The position numbers and the translations under genes are program-made. DNA of 64,000 nt, taken from NCBI GenBank assembly GCA_028280565.1, contig JANQLQ010000147.1:1-64000 (forward strand). The letters run 5' to 3'. Shown here piece after piece: positions 30,811 to 40,364 of the stretch. The notes below the pieces were generated by a model. The model worked only from the letters and a program-made list of their open reading frames with translations, ran no database searches and was not told the origin of the DNA. Numbering within the stretch: the stretch's first letter is position 1; every line of letters starts with the position of its first letter. The stretch comes from Fulvivirga sp. (lineage in GTDB: Bacteria > Bacteroidota > Bacteroidia > Cytophagales > Cyclobacteriaceae).

Positions 30811-31137
30811 CTAATACGAATACTCTACATGTGGTAACTTAGAATTGGCAGGTACTGTTATTTCCAGCTCTCCTTTTTTCAAAATAGCTTGGCAAGAAAG
30901 CCTCTCATTGCTGGCGAGTAGTCCAAGCTTGATGAACCTCTGCTCATGCGCAGTAGGGCTGGCCAGGTATGCTTGACCGGACGACACGATCATCTTACAA
31001 GTGGTGCAGCGACCTTTGCCACCACAAGCGTGCATCCAATCTATATACTCCTCTTGTAATGTTTTCAACACAGGTTGGTTTACAGCTGAAGTAACTATCG
31101 TGCGGTGATCCATATTTTTAATTATGATTTTGGGCAT
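30811..31137 (-). CDS. 2Fe-2S ferredoxin
   Basis: This roughly 108-residue plant/adrenodoxin-type ferredoxin carries electrons in the cytosol. The cluster cysteines are visible in CGGKGRCTTCKM (around residues 41-52) with the fourth in LSCQAIL. The frame continues upstream to 31170, but MPKIIIKNMDHRT at 31137 is the natural start. It is divergent from the unknown gene at 31201, with a 63-bp intergenic region; its electron partner is not identifiable from the context. Confidence 0.88.
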   Translation of the reverse strand: MPKIIIKNMDHRTIVTSAVNQPVLKTLQEEYIDWMHACGGKGRCTTCKMIVSSGQAYLASPTAHEQRFIKLGLLASNERLSCQAILKKGELEITVPANSKLPHVEYSY

Positions 31138-31200
31138 AATTACTAACTTTAGTCGCGTTGATCTCGTCAACCTAGTATTGGCTCACATCACAACTCAAGA

Positions 31201-32256
31201 ATGGAAAACAAGTTAAATCGCGAAGGTATAAAAAATTACAGTGAACGCTTTACTGATACGATCACTGATGATTTTTTTAATGGTAAAGAGAGGATATCAG
31301 GTAAGGAAATACTGGACTTACAGCCTATCCAGCAGGTGAATTTGTTTGTGCTCAAAAACTTATTCAAACACTGGCAAAAAGAAACTAACAAGCTTAAAAG
31401 TAAATACTTTGACTATGAGCACCCCGGGGTTAAAGAGGCGTTGCAAGAGTTTATGAATACGCTGTCCCAACATATCTCTATCAACAAAAAAGATTTTGTC
31501 CCGCTTTTTCAAGGCGCTACGGAAGAGACTGTACTGCTGATCTTTTCACCCTATGATTTTTATACCCATTTACTGGAAATGAACGACCATTCATTAAAAG
31601 TGGATGATCTCAAAAGAATATTAAAATACGTAAAGGTAAACAGGAATTTACTGGAGGTACTCATACAAAAGGTGGAAGAGGAGCATTTGACTATGGTAGA
31701 TAAGAGTAATCTACCCCGGCTTCTCGACGAGGTGTTTGCAAGTATTGATGATACACCCGAGGATATCGAAGAATATTTGACAGCTTTTACTGCCGTGGTC
31801 CCACTAGGCGAAGGTGACATTTACACTGTAGAAGCCCCGAAGGAAAGGCAAAATAATGATGTGGTCCATCCGCCTACCCCTAAAGAAGACCAAGAAAAGA
31901 TGGAAGACCCATCACAGGCTAATGGGGACGAGCGTTCGGTACAATGGCATGTAGGTCCCCCACAAAAGACCTTACATGACGAGTTCTCCGGCGATGCAAA
32001 AAATACACTTGCCGATATCCATGCCCAGCAGAAGATCACAAGCATTTTAGACAACCTCACGATCAACCAACGTTTCATGTTTATCAACGCATTGTTTGAT
32101 GGAGATGATCAACAATTTAAAAAGGTGATACAAATCTTAGAACGCAGTGAAAGCCACCAAGCAGCGATCGATTACATACAGGAAACGTATCCCAATTGGG
32201 ATCTCGACTCCGAGGAGGTACAAGAGTTTTTCGAAGTATTGAGCAAAAGGTTTTAA
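31201..32256 (+). CDS. Conserved hypothetical protein, unknown function
   Basis: I do not recognise a named domain in this 351-residue soluble, acidic protein. It has no signal peptide or membrane helix. Residues 1-190 look mostly helical, 205-255 form a Pro/Glu/Asp-rich linker, and the last 80 residues form a compact helical segment (INQRFMFINALFDGDDQQF ... YPNWDLDSEEVQEFFEVLSKRF) of the kind conserved among Cytophagales hypotheticals. It is transcribed towards rodA on the other strand (16-bp convergent gap) and away from the ferredoxin. A role in cell-wall elongation is only guilt by proximity. Confidence 0.8.
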   Translation: MENKLNREGIKNYSERFTDTITDDFFNGKERISGKEILDLQPIQQVNLFVLKNLFKHWQKETNKLKSKYFDYEHPGVKEALQEFMNTLSQHISINKKDFVPLFQGATEETVLLIFSPYDFYTHLLEMNDHSLKVDDLKRILKYVKVNRNLLEVLIQKVEEEHLTMVDKSNLPRLLDEVFASIDDTPEDIEEYLTAFTAVVPLGEGDIYTVEAPKERQNNDVVHPPTPKEDQEKMEDPSQANGDERSVQWHVGPPQKTLHDEFSGDAKNTLADIHAQQKITSILDNLTINQRFMFINALFDGDDQQFKKVIQILERSESHQAAIDYIQETYPNWDLDSEEVQEFFEVLSKRF

Positions 32257-32272
32257 GCCGTGTTATTGATCA

Positions 32273-33544
32273 CTAATGCACCAGCACTTGTGTCCTGTGG
32301 GCATCTAACTTCAATAAGATAAAGAGCAGCAAAGTAAAGCCGAAAAAAGAAGACCCTCCATAACTGAAAAGGGGAAGTGGAATGCCTATAACCGGGAATA
32401 GACCTATGGTCATGCCTATGTTCACGGCGAAGTGAAAGAAAAAGATACAGGCCACCGAATAGCCATACACCCTGGCAAAGCGCCATTTTTGTCTTTCCGC
32501 GATGTAGATCACACGGAGGATCAGGGTAACGAATAAAGCAATGGTGACCAGGCTGCCTATCCAGCCATGCTCTTCGCCGATCGTACAAAATATAAAATCT
32601 GTGCTTTGCTCCGGGACGAAATCAAACTTGGTCTGGGTCCCTTTCAAAAATCCCTTCCCCCAGGGGCCCCCGCTTCCAATGGCTATCTTGGACTGGGTCA
32701 CATTCCAACCGAACCCCAACGGGTCAGAATCCGGGTTAATGAAAGCTTTGATCCTATTTTGCTGGTGAGGTTTTAAGAGATCATTGATCACATAATCTAC
32801 ACTACGTATGACCCCGGATATGACCAGGGCCCCTGCCACAATCAAGGTGATCCGTTTGATCTTCTTCCGGTTCAAGAATACGGCCAAGGTAGTGACCGCG
32901 AGAATCCCCATATAAAGGTATACATGATCCTCTACCAGCAAGGTGAGAATAAAAATGAATGCGGAAAAAATCCCGGTGATCAATAGAATTGGTGACATTC
33001 CCTCCCGGAAAAGCACGAGTACAAACACGGAATAGACCATGGCGGTACCGGCATCTCCCTGCAACACGATCAACACCGCCGGGATGGCGATAATCGCGAA
33101 CAACGCTACCTGGTGGGATAAACGATCCATTCGAAACCCGGTAGTACTGATGTATTTTGCTAGCGCCAGACCCGTGGCGAACTTGGCTAATTCAGATGGC
33201 TGCAGGCGGAAAGGGCCTATTTCAAACCACGACCTGGACCCTGCCACCTCGCGACCGAACAAGAGAACAACCACCAAAAGCAGGATAACGGCGCCATAAA
33301 TGAAATAGGAGAAAGTATCATAGAAGCGAAAGTCCATGACCAAAACCACAATGACCAGGATGACCGAGGCGCCTATGAAAACTAGCTGACGCCCGCTATT
33401 TAAGGAGAGGTCAAAGATATTTTGGTATACGCTTTCATCGTATACCGCGGCAAATATATTGAGCCATCCTAACAACGCGATCAAGAAAAACAACAAGACC
33501 GTGAGCCAATCTAAGTTACCCGATATGTTTTCTGCTCTTCTCAA
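32273..33544 (-). CDS. rodA: Rod shape-determining protein RodA (SEDS glycosyltransferase)
   Basis: This 423-residue SEDS-family membrane protein polymerises lipid II in the elongasome. Ten or so transmembrane segments are present and the family motifs RLQPSELAKFA, DAGTAMVY and LLKGTQTKFDFVPEQSTDFIF (the last in family position) are visible. It overlaps mrdA by 4 bp (ATGA), so the SEDS enzyme and its PBP partner are translationally coupled. Confidence 0.95.
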   Translation of the reverse strand: MRRAENISGNLDWLTVLLFFLIALLGWLNIFAAVYDESVYQNIFDLSLNSGRQLVFIGASVILVIVVLVMDFRFYDTFSYFIYGAVILLLVVVLLFGREVAGSRSWFEIGPFRLQPSELAKFATGLALAKYISTTGFRMDRLSHQVALFAIIAIPAVLIVLQGDAGTAMVYSVFVLVLFREGMSPILLITGIFSAFIFILTLLVEDHVYLYMGILAVTTLAVFLNRKKIKRITLIVAGALVISGVIRSVDYVINDLLKPHQQNRIKAFINPDSDPLGFGWNVTQSKIAIGSGGPWGKGFLKGTQTKFDFVPEQSTDFIFCTIGEEHGWIGSLVTIALFVTLILRVIYIAERQKWRFARVYGYSVACIFFFHFAVNIGMTIGLFPVIGIPLPLFSYGGSSFFGFTLLLFILLKLDAHRTQVLVH

Positions 33545-35355
33545 TACAAAAACTCTCCTCTTTTAACAAATTCTTCAATGTAAGGCCTACCTGTTTCACC
33601 CAGCAAATATTTTTCGATCATAAGGCTGGCAATGGACGCCGCGGCCCGGGCACCTTGACCGGCATCTTCCACATAAACCGATACGGCAATTTTAGGATCG
33701 TCTTTAGGGGCAAAGGCTATAAAAACAGAATGATCCGGCAGCGGGTCGTTTTGTACCGTACCTGTTTTACCGCAAACTTCAATATCTTTCAACTTAGCCC
33801 GGTATTGCCCCGTACCGGACCTTACCACCTCGGCCATAGCCTCCACGGCTACGTCAAAATGCTTAGGGTCCACCATAGTGTAGTGCTTCTCCTTGTATCT
33901 TGGTAAAGATTCTCCATTGTCACCGATGGACTTTACTAAGTGGGGGATGTAATAATGACCGCGATTGGCCACGGTAGCTGCGAAATTGGCCATTTGTAAG
34001 GGCACTACCAGGTTTTCTCCCTCACCGATAGCAATGGAATAGATATTGGAGTATTTCCAGGGCCGGTTGTTGTAAGCACGGTCATAATAGCTGACCCCAG
34101 GCACCATGCCACTTTTCTCGTTGGGCAAGTCTATGCCTAAGGGAGAACCTAACCCGAAAGAAGCGATGTACTCCTCCCATTTTTCCAAACCGATCCGTGT
34201 ATCTTCAAAAGGACTTTCCGATACTCTACGGTTCACCACTCTTTTCATCACGTTGTAGAAATAAGGGTTACATGAGTTAGTGATCGCACCAATCAATGTT
34301 TCACCCGGGCCATGATAATGGCATTTCATCGGTACCATAATACACGGGATGTAGGTCTGTGTAGAGATCACACCTTCGTTCAGTGCCACCATGGCTTGGA
34401 TCACCTTAAAAATAGAACCCGGGCGGTACTGGGCCATTAAAGGACGATTGAACAAAGGTTTTAAAGTATCACTGCTTATCTCGGCGAAGTTTTTACTGTA
34501 ATTACGGCCTGTAAGCAGGCTGGGATCGTAGGAGGGACCCGAAACTATGGAAAGTATCTCCCCGGTAGCCGGTTCAATAGCTACGATACTGCCGGACTGG
34601 TCTTCCAGCAGGTATTCCCCGTATTTCTGTAGATCCAGGTCTATCGTAGTTATAAGGTTCTGACCCGGTACGGCTAATGTATCATATTCTCCATCTTCGT
34701 AGCTCCCTTTTTCAATTCCTCTTACGTTTTTAAGCTTGAACTTCACCCCTCTTTTACCGCGAAGTTGCTCCTCGTAATAAGCTTCTATGCCGCTTTGACC
34801 AATATAATCCCCTTGTTTGTAATAGCTAATGGTATCCCCTTCCAGTTGCCTAGGGCTTATTTCACTGACATAACCCAGTGCATTAGCCATAACGGGGGCG
34901 GTGTATGCCCTGGTCGTTCGTGCTTGTATGTCAAAACCGGGGAAGTCCACCAGGTAATCTTGTACGCGGGCCAGGTCCTGCTCTGAGAGCTGTTTGATGA
35001 ATACATTGGCCCTTACCCTAGAAAAGCCCTTTTTACCCCTAATGGTCTTGTAGGTTCCTTCGAATTCTTCACGGGTCATTTCAAATAATTCGCAAAATTT
35101 GAGGGTATCTAGCGCCCTTACTTCGTTAGGGGTGATGGTAAGATCAAACTGCGGGGTATTGTAGACCAAAAGACGGCCATGACGGTCGTAAATAAGTCCG
35201 CGGAACGGGTATTGCACCTCCCTGTGGATCACGTTGCTCGAAGCCGCTACCACGTACTGTGCATCCAGCACCTGGATGGAAAAGAGTTTCACCAAGAAAA
35301 TTAAAGCCACGAAAACAACGATCAACTGGATGATATACTTCCTTGAATCGTTCAT
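33541..35355 (-). CDS. mrdA: Penicillin-binding protein 2 (transpeptidase)
   Basis: This 604-residue class B PBP crosslinks peptidoglycan during elongation. One N-terminal membrane helix (about 8-25) is followed by the dimerisation/pedestal domain and the transpeptidase with motifs SIFK (nucleophile Ser314), SCN (361-363) and KTGT (530-533). It lies between mreD and rodA, overlapping each by 4 bp, and is expected to pair with RodA. Confidence 0.96.
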   Translation of the reverse strand: MNDSRKYIIQLIVVFVALIFLVKLFSIQVLDAQYVVAASSNVIHREVQYPFRGLIYDRHGRLLVYNTPQFDLTITPNEVRALDTLKFCELFEMTREEFEGTYKTIRGKKGFSRVRANVFIKQLSEQDLARVQDYLVDFPGFDIQARTTRAYTAPVMANALGYVSEISPRQLEGDTISYYKQGDYIGQSGIEAYYEEQLRGKRGVKFKLKNVRGIEKGSYEDGEYDTLAVPGQNLITTIDLDLQKYGEYLLEDQSGSIVAIEPATGEILSIVSGPSYDPSLLTGRNYSKNFAEISSDTLKPLFNRPLMAQYRPGSIFKVIQAMVALNEGVISTQTYIPCIMVPMKCHYHGPGETLIGAITNSCNPYFYNVMKRVVNRRVSESPFEDTRIGLEKWEEYIASFGLGSPLGIDLPNEKSGMVPGVSYYDRAYNNRPWKYSNIYSIAIGEGENLVVPLQMANFAATVANRGHYYIPHLVKSIGDNGESLPRYKEKHYTMVDPKHFDVAVEAMAEVVRSGTGQYRAKLKDIEVCGKTGTVQNDPLPDHSVFIAFAPKDDPKIAVSVYVEDAGQGARAAASIASLMIEKYLLGETGRPYIEEFVKRGEFLY

Positions 35356-35867
35356 AACCTTCTCTTGTTATAGAAAAAATATTGGATCGGCAATAGCACC
35401 ATGAACGTGAACAGGGTACTCGCCAGTACTTTAACAAACGTAAAGCTAAAAAGTCCGAACCCGGCTGCCTCCGCAAAAAACAAGACCAAATGGTGCAAAA
35501 ATATCAATGGCAGTGCATAGGAACTGAACCATTGCCATCCGTCCAGAGCAATCGAAGGTATAACCCCGGGGTCGTATCCTCCCTGTGGGGTCAGCAGGTT
35601 TAACCAGTAATTCCTTACGAACATAATAAACACACAAGAAGCCGCATGAATTCCCAAACTGTCGTAAAATACATCGGCACCGAGGCCCATAACAAAACCA
35701 AGTACAAGAAGTATGATCACACTCGATTCTATGGGAAGCAGTAACAGGAAACCTATATAAGCAAAACAAAAGGCCCGATCAAACAGCACAAGATTTTTGA
35801 ACAGCAGCGCCTGCACCAGCAGGTAGGCAAAAAAGGAAAAAACTTGTATCAATATCCTGCCACTCAT
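35352..35867 (-). CDS. mreD: Rod shape-determining protein MreD
   Basis: This 171-residue integral membrane protein has five or so hydrophobic segments (for example FFAYLVQALLFKNLVLF and IILLVLGFVMGLGADVFYD), the usual size and topology for MreD. The family is weakly conserved, so position is important: it overlaps mreC and mrdA by 4 bp each. MreD links MreC with the elongasome enzymes. Confidence 0.9.
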   Translation of the reverse strand: MSGRILIQVFSFFAYLLVQALLFKNLVLFDRAFCFAYIGFLLLLPIESSVIILLVLGFVMGLGADVFYDSLGIHAASCVFIMFVRNYWLNLLTPQGGYDPGVIPSIALDGWQWFSSYALPLIFLHHLVLFFAEAAGFGLFSFTFVKVLASTLFTFMVLLPIQYFFYNKRRL

Positions 35868-36703
35868 CTTTGCACCTCCATGATCTCGATTTGGACAGAA
35901 TCCAATTCCATTTTCAAATTATTCCTGACCAAGTATACATGAGAAAGCCCGTTAAGATCACTGGCCAGCTCGATAGTGATATCATGGAAGGGGGATTCCT
36001 CGCTCAATTGGTAATCGGTAATGGTACCCACGGGTATATCCCGGGGAAATACGGCATTGTAACCCGAGGTAACGATCGTATCTCCCTCTTGAAGCTGGAT
36101 ATGGCGAGGTACATAAAGGATCTTAGCCCGGTAGGGACTGAGGCCGTCCCATTTCATGGTACACAAGTCCCCGGTCCTTTTGACTTTTGCGGAAACCAAG
36201 ACATCGGTATGCAATATAGAGGTCACTAAAGAAAAATGCGCAGAAACCGTTTTAACCTTCCCTACGATGCCCTTGTTATCGATCACCGCCATGCCGGGTT
36301 CTATATCACTATCTCTTCCTTTATTGATGGTGATATAATTTTCCAGCTGGCGCACCGAATTTTTGATGACTTTGGCATCAATGTAATCGAACTGGTTGAT
36401 GATCTCAGCATCTTGTATCTCACGGATATCCAGGCTGTAGAGACTTTGGTTAAGCTGGTTAACTTGTTTCTTCAGCGCTGCATTTTCAGCAGCCAGCTCT
36501 TGGTTCACTTTTTTTAACCCAAAATAATCCGTGATGCTACTGGAAAACTGTAACACACCGGCCGCGTAACGATTGGAGGAGTTAAAAAACTTGGCTCCCT
36601 GGTAAGGATTATTTCTTACGATCAGCCAAATACAGAGGAGTTCGAGGAATAAAAAGGTTAAAAAAGCCCTATACTGGTATAAAAACAGGAATAATCGTTG
36701 CAT
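35864..36703 (-). CDS. mreC: Rod shape-determining protein MreC
   Basis: This 279-residue bitopic protein has a membrane helix (about residues 10-28), a coiled coil (about 60-90: KVNQELAAENAALKKQVNQL) and the periplasmic beta domains with YITINKGRDSDIEPGMAVI and GIVGKVKTVSAHFSLV. MreC activates the PBP2-RodA pair. It follows mreB by 51 bp and overlaps mreD by 4 bp. Confidence 0.95.
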   Translation of the reverse strand: MQRLFLFLYQYRAFLTFLFLELLCIWLIVRNNPYQGAKFFNSSNRYAAGVLQFSSSITDYFGLKKVNQELAAENAALKKQVNQLNQSLYSLDIREIQDAEIINQFDYIDAKVIKNSVRQLENYITINKGRDSDIEPGMAVIDNKGIVGKVKTVSAHFSLVTSILHTDVLVSAKVKRTGDLCTMKWDGLSPYRAKILYVPRHIQLQEGDTIVTSGYNAVFPRDIPVGTITDYQLSEESPFHDITIELASDLNGLSHVYLVRNNLKMELDSVQIEIMEVQR

Positions 36704-36754
36704 TTATGCAGCAAAATTGTTCAAATCGCAAAAACACAAGGCCTGTCAAACGAC

Positions 36755-37780
36755 TTATGTCATCAACACAGCCTTGAACGAATTGAGGTTTTTCAAGGAG
36801 TTACCCGTACCTCTCACCACTGCCCTAAGGGGATCTTCCGCCACATGTATCGGTAACTTGGTTTTTAAAGCCAGCCGTTTGTCCAAACCACGAAGTAAAG
36901 CTCCGCCACCGGTTAAATGAATGCCATTATCATAGATATCAGCAGACAACTCGGGAGGCGAGATCTCTAGTGCTTTTAGCACCGCTTCTTCAATTTTTGA
37001 CACGGATTTATCAAGAGCAAAAGCTATTTCAGAATATGATATTTTTATAACCTTGGGAATACCGGTCATCAGGTCGCGGCCCCTGATCTCGTAATCTTCT
37101 GGGCCGTCATCCAGCTCTGTAAGCGCCGAACCTACTTCTATTTTCACCTTCTCGGCAGATCGCTCCCCGATCAGGAGATTATGCTGTCTCCTCATGTAAT
37201 CGAGGATGTCCCGGTTGAAGGTATCCCCGGCTACCCGGATAGATTGGTCACAGACAATGCCTGATAGGGCGATCACGGCAATCTCCGTGGTACCCCCCCC
37301 AATATCTACGATCATAGAACCTACCGGCCTTTCTATGTCAATCCCAATCCCGATAGCCGCGGCTATGGGCTCGTGGATCATGTACACTTCTTTGGCCCCG
37401 GCATGTTCGGCCGAGTCGCGCACGGCCCTTTTTTCCACCTCGGTGATGCCTGAAGGTATGCAGATCACCATGCGATGCGAGGCCGGGAAGAATTTTTTGC
37501 CACTGTCGATCATTTTGATCATTCCCCTGATCATATGCTCCGCGGCATGGAAATCGGCGATCACACCGTCCTTCAGAGGGCGGATCGTTTTGATATTTTC
37601 ATGCGTCTTTTCATGCATTTGCATGGCCTCCCTGCCGATGGCCAACACCTTGTTGGTATTCTTATCAATGGCGATGATCGAGGGCTCGTCTACTACAATT
37701 TTGTCTTTATGGATGATGAGGGTGTTAGCAGTACCAAGGTCTATAGCGATGTCGCTAGAAAAAATGTCAAACAATCCCAT
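36755..37780 (-). CDS. mreB: Rod shape-determining protein MreB (bacterial actin)
   Basis: This 341-residue actin homologue polymerises on the inner membrane and orients elongation. ATP-binding blocks are DIAIDLGTANTLIIHKD, IVDIGGGTTEIAVI and IHLTGGGALLRGLDKRL, and IMIHEPIAAAIGIGID occurs in its family place as YMIHEPIAAAIGIG. It heads the mre genes, 84 bp after purH on the same strand. Confidence 0.98.
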   Translation of the reverse strand: MGLFDIFSSDIAIDLGTANTLIIHKDKIVVDEPSIIAIDKNTNKVLAIGREAMQMHEKTHENIKTIRPLKDGVIADFHAAEHMIRGMIKMIDSGKKFFPASHRMVICIPSGITEVEKRAVRDSAEHAGAKEVYMIHEPIAAAIGIGIDIERPVGSMIVDIGGGTTEIAVIALSGIVCDQSIRVAGDTFNRDILDYMRRQHNLLIGERSAEKVKIEVGSALTELDDGPEDYEIRGRDLMTGIPKVIKISYSEIAFALDKSVSKIEEAVLKALEISPPELSADIYDNGIHLTGGGALLRGLDKRLALKTKLPIHVAEDPLRAVVRGTGNSLKNLNSFKAVLMT

Positions 37781-37864
37781 GTTATATAATCAAAAAGTTT
37801 GGGTTATGAACAAACGGAAATTTACAAATTAGTTTCTTTATAGAATCACCAAATAAAGTTTTTT

Positions 37865-39388
37865 TTAATGTTTAAAATGGCGTACTCCTGTAAATATCAT
37901 AGCCATGTTATGTTTATTGCAAAAATCAATCGAATCCTGGTCTTTAATTGACCCCCCAGGTTGGATGACTGCTTTAATCCCCTCACCAGATGCAATTTGC
38001 ACACAATCCGGGAACGGGAAAAAAGCATCCGAAGCCATTACCGCCCCGTTAAGTTCAAACCCAAACTCTTTCGCCTTCAGGATCGCTTGTTTTAAGGCAT
38101 CTACCCTGGACGTCTGCCCAACGCCACTCGCCAATAACTGTCCGTCCTTAGCCAATACGATGGTATTGGACTTGGTATGTTTACATACTTTGCTGGCAAA
38201 GATCAATGCAGACCTATCCGCATCCGTAGGCTCGGCATGTGTTACCGTTTTTAAATCCTCCACCCCGTCGGTCTTAAGATCACGATCCTGCTCAATGATC
38301 CCGTTAAGTAGGCTTTTGAATTGTTTTGTCGTATGTAATGGCTCCAGCTGTTGCAATACTATCCGGTTCTTTTTTTGCTTTAGTACCTCGAGTGCGTCAT
38401 CGTCAAAACCGGGTGCTACCAAAATCTCGAAGAAAAGCGAATGCATCTCTTCTGCAGCCGCTTTGTCCACTGTTTTATTAGTGACCAGGACACCTCCAAA
38501 AGCAGAAACTGTATCCGCTGCAAATGCTTTTTGATAGGCTTCTTTTACTGTAGGGGCTGTCGCCACACCACAGGCATTGGTATGTTTTAAAATGGCTAAA
38601 GTGGTCTCCTGGAACTCTTCTATTAAGTTTACCGCGGCATCAATGTCCACAAGATTGTTGTAGGAGAGCTCTTTGCCGTTCAACTGCCGCATCATGGACG
38701 AAAGCTCACCGTAAAAGGCTCCTTGCTGGTGCGGGTTTTCGCCATAGCGCAATGTTTTTTTCTCACGTACGCTTTGCTTAAAGCTACCTACAGGTGTATC
38801 CTGGTTAAAATAGTTAAATATGGCTGTATCGTAATTTGAGCTAACATCAAATGCGCGGGCTGCGAAGAGTTTCCTGTCTTGTAGATCGGTGGCGCATTCC
38901 TTCTCTGCCAAGATCGCGGCTACTTCCTCGTACTGGTCTCTCGACGAGACGATGAGCACGTCAGTAAAGTTTTTAGCAGCCGCCCGGATCAAAGATATTC
39001 CCCCGATGTCTATTTTTTCGATAATGTCCTGTTCCGAGGCGCCGGAGGCTAGGGTCTCTTCAAAGGGATACAGGTCTACCACTACCAGGTCAATAGGAGG
39101 TATTTCATATTGCTCGGCTTGTTGAAGATCATCTTCCAGCTCCCTACGGTATAAAATGCCCCCGAATACTTTTGGGTGCAACGTCTTTACCCTACCTCCC
39201 AAAATGGAGGGATAGCTCGTGAGGTCTTCCACGGCAGTGACCGGCACTCCCAGGTCCTCGATAAATTTTTGTGTCCCTCCCGTAGAGAATATTTGGACGC
39301 CGTGCTTAGCAAGCAGCTCGACGATAGGTTCTAGCTTATCCTTATAAAAAACAGAAATAAGCGCTGATCTGATCTTTTTCAATGACAT
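37865..39388 (-). CDS. purH: Bifunctional AICAR formyltransferase / IMP cyclohydrolase
   Basis: This 507-residue enzyme performs the last two steps of IMP synthesis. The N-terminal MGS-like cyclohydrolase domain shows IFSTGGTQKFIEDLGV and GGRVKTLHPKVFGGIL; the C-terminal AICAR transformylase domain carries LKHTNACGVATA, containing the catalytic Lys-His pair. A standalone PurN is encoded at 44.3-44.9 kb. purH next to mreB is a conserved order in Bacteroidota. Confidence 0.97.
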   Translation of the reverse strand: MSLKKIRSALISVFYKDKLEPIVELLAKHGVQIFSTGGTQKFIEDLGVPVTAVEDLTSYPSILGGRVKTLHPKVFGGILYRRELEDDLQQAEQYEIPPIDLVVVDLYPFEETLASGASEQDIIEKIDIGGISLIRAAAKNFTDVLIVSSRDQYEEVAAILAEKECATDLQDRKLFAARAFDVSSNYDTAIFNYFNQDTPVGSFKQSVREKKTLRYGENPHQQGAFYGELSSMMRQLNGKELSYNNLVDIDAAVNLIEEFQETTLAILKHTNACGVATAPTVKEAYQKAFAADTVSAFGGVLVTNKTVDKAAAEEMHSLFFEILVAPGFDDDALEVLKQKKNRIVLQQLEPLHTTKQFKSLLNGIIEQDRDLKTDGVEDLKTVTHAEPTDADRSALIFASKVCKHTKSNTIVLAKDGQLLASGVGQTSRVDALKQAILKAKEFGFELNGAVMASDAFFPFPDCVQIASGEGIKAVIQPGGSIKDQDSIDFCNKHNMAMIFTGVRHFKH

Positions 39389-39715
39389 GGTAGCTCATGA
39401 TTTAGGGTCTTTTTCCAAGGATAAGGTCTTTGCAAGACCGGCCAGGTAAGCCCCATACGTGGTAGCGGTTTTTAGTAAATGAAGCGGCAAAGCTATACAT
39501 TTTTATGAATATTAAGAACGAGCTGCCATAAGTGCCCGAAGAAAGTAAAGTGCTTCGTAACATAGATGGAGCATTGGAGGCTTTGAATTCATGGTTTCGA
39601 TTTGTAATCTACCCACCCCAGTTCGATTTAAAATCATCGTAGCCGAGGCTTAAATGAGGTTTTGAATAATTGCACAGTCTTTAAACCGGGGAGTAGCTTC
39701 CATTCTACGACTCCC

Positions 39716-39810
39716 TTAACTAGCGCAAGTTTGCAACTTGTGACTTTTTAATGATCCCCAGGGTTTGTAACCCGGCTAAACATACCCACATCCTACAAAA
39801 AAACCCCACT
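39716..39810 (+). repeat. Direct repeat B, left copy, upstream of the XRE gene
   Basis: This 95-bp copy matches 40365-40456 with only scattered substitutions and a 2-3 nt indel. Each copy contains two small palindromes: GCAAGTTTGCAACTTG and CCAGGGTTTGTAACCCGG. The pair brackets the 420-bp XRE gene. The rest of the 39389-39935 gap holds no gene; a short GGTCTT/AAGACC hairpin is present at 39425-39439. Confidence 0.8.
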
Positions 39811-39900
39811 AATATAACTACAGGCTTGCATGGTAGGATTGGTAATCAACTGGTATTTTCACAAGCCCAATTTGTATCTTCACCAATACGGGCCAGGTCC

Positions 39901-39931
39901 TTTGTAACTCCCCGCCAAGTGGATATATTTG
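39901..39931 (+). promoter_or_regulatory. Canonical promoter abutting the XRE start codon
   Basis: TTTG (39901-39904), 19 bp, TATATTTG (39924-39931) match the Bacteroidota consensus exactly. The ATG begins at 39936, only 4 bp after the -7 box, so the transcription start should fall at or just next to the initiation codon and the mRNA would be leaderless. Confidence 0.75.
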
Positions 39932-39935
39932 ATCT

Positions 39936-40355
39936 ATGGAACATACAACAAAACCCCGACCCGTGAACCTAGGAAGAAAAATAAGACACATGCGCGAGCT
40001 GCTCAATTTCACCCAAGAAGACGTAGCCGAAAAACTGGGCATCAGCCAACAGGCCGTTTCCAACATCGAATCTAACGAAACCGTAGACCATGATCAATTA
40101 ATGAGGATGGCGAAAGCCATGGGAGTCTCGGCAGATGCCATCAAACACCTCGATGAGGATGCCGCGGTTTACAATATCGTTACCACCCATGATAACAGTA
40201 GCAATGCCTTTAATTACAACTGCACGTTCAATCCTTTGGATAAATTGATGGAGGCCCTTGATAAAAATGAAAAGCTGTATGAGAAATTGCTAAAAAGCGA
40301 ACAGGAAAAGGTGGCGATGCTGGAAAGGTTTTTGCAAGAGAAAAAGGATCGCTGA
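39936..40355 (+). CDS. XRE-family helix-turn-helix regulator
   Basis: This 139-residue protein has a Cro/C1-type HTH at about residues 11-66 (KIRHMRELLNFTQEDVAEKL, GISQQAVSNIESNE) and a C-terminal part predicted to form a coiled coil (LDKLMEALDKNEKLYEKLLKSEQEKVAMLERFLQE). Such small XRE proteins are frequent accessory regulators in Bacteroidota. It is isolated: plus strand between two minus-strand blocks, flanked by 95-bp direct repeats, and followed by the CCCCCGG array. A canonical promoter lies 4 bp upstream of the start. Possible role: local regulator that binds the neighbouring palindromes; not shown. Confidence 0.9.
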   Translation: MEHTTKPRPVNLGRKIRHMRELLNFTQEDVAEKLGISQQAVSNIESNETVDHDQLMRMAKAMGVSADAIKHLDEDAAVYNIVTTHDNSSNAFNYNCTFNPLDKLMEALDKNEKLYEKLLKSEQEKVAMLERFLQEKKDR

Positions 40356-40364
40356 CCCGGGCTC

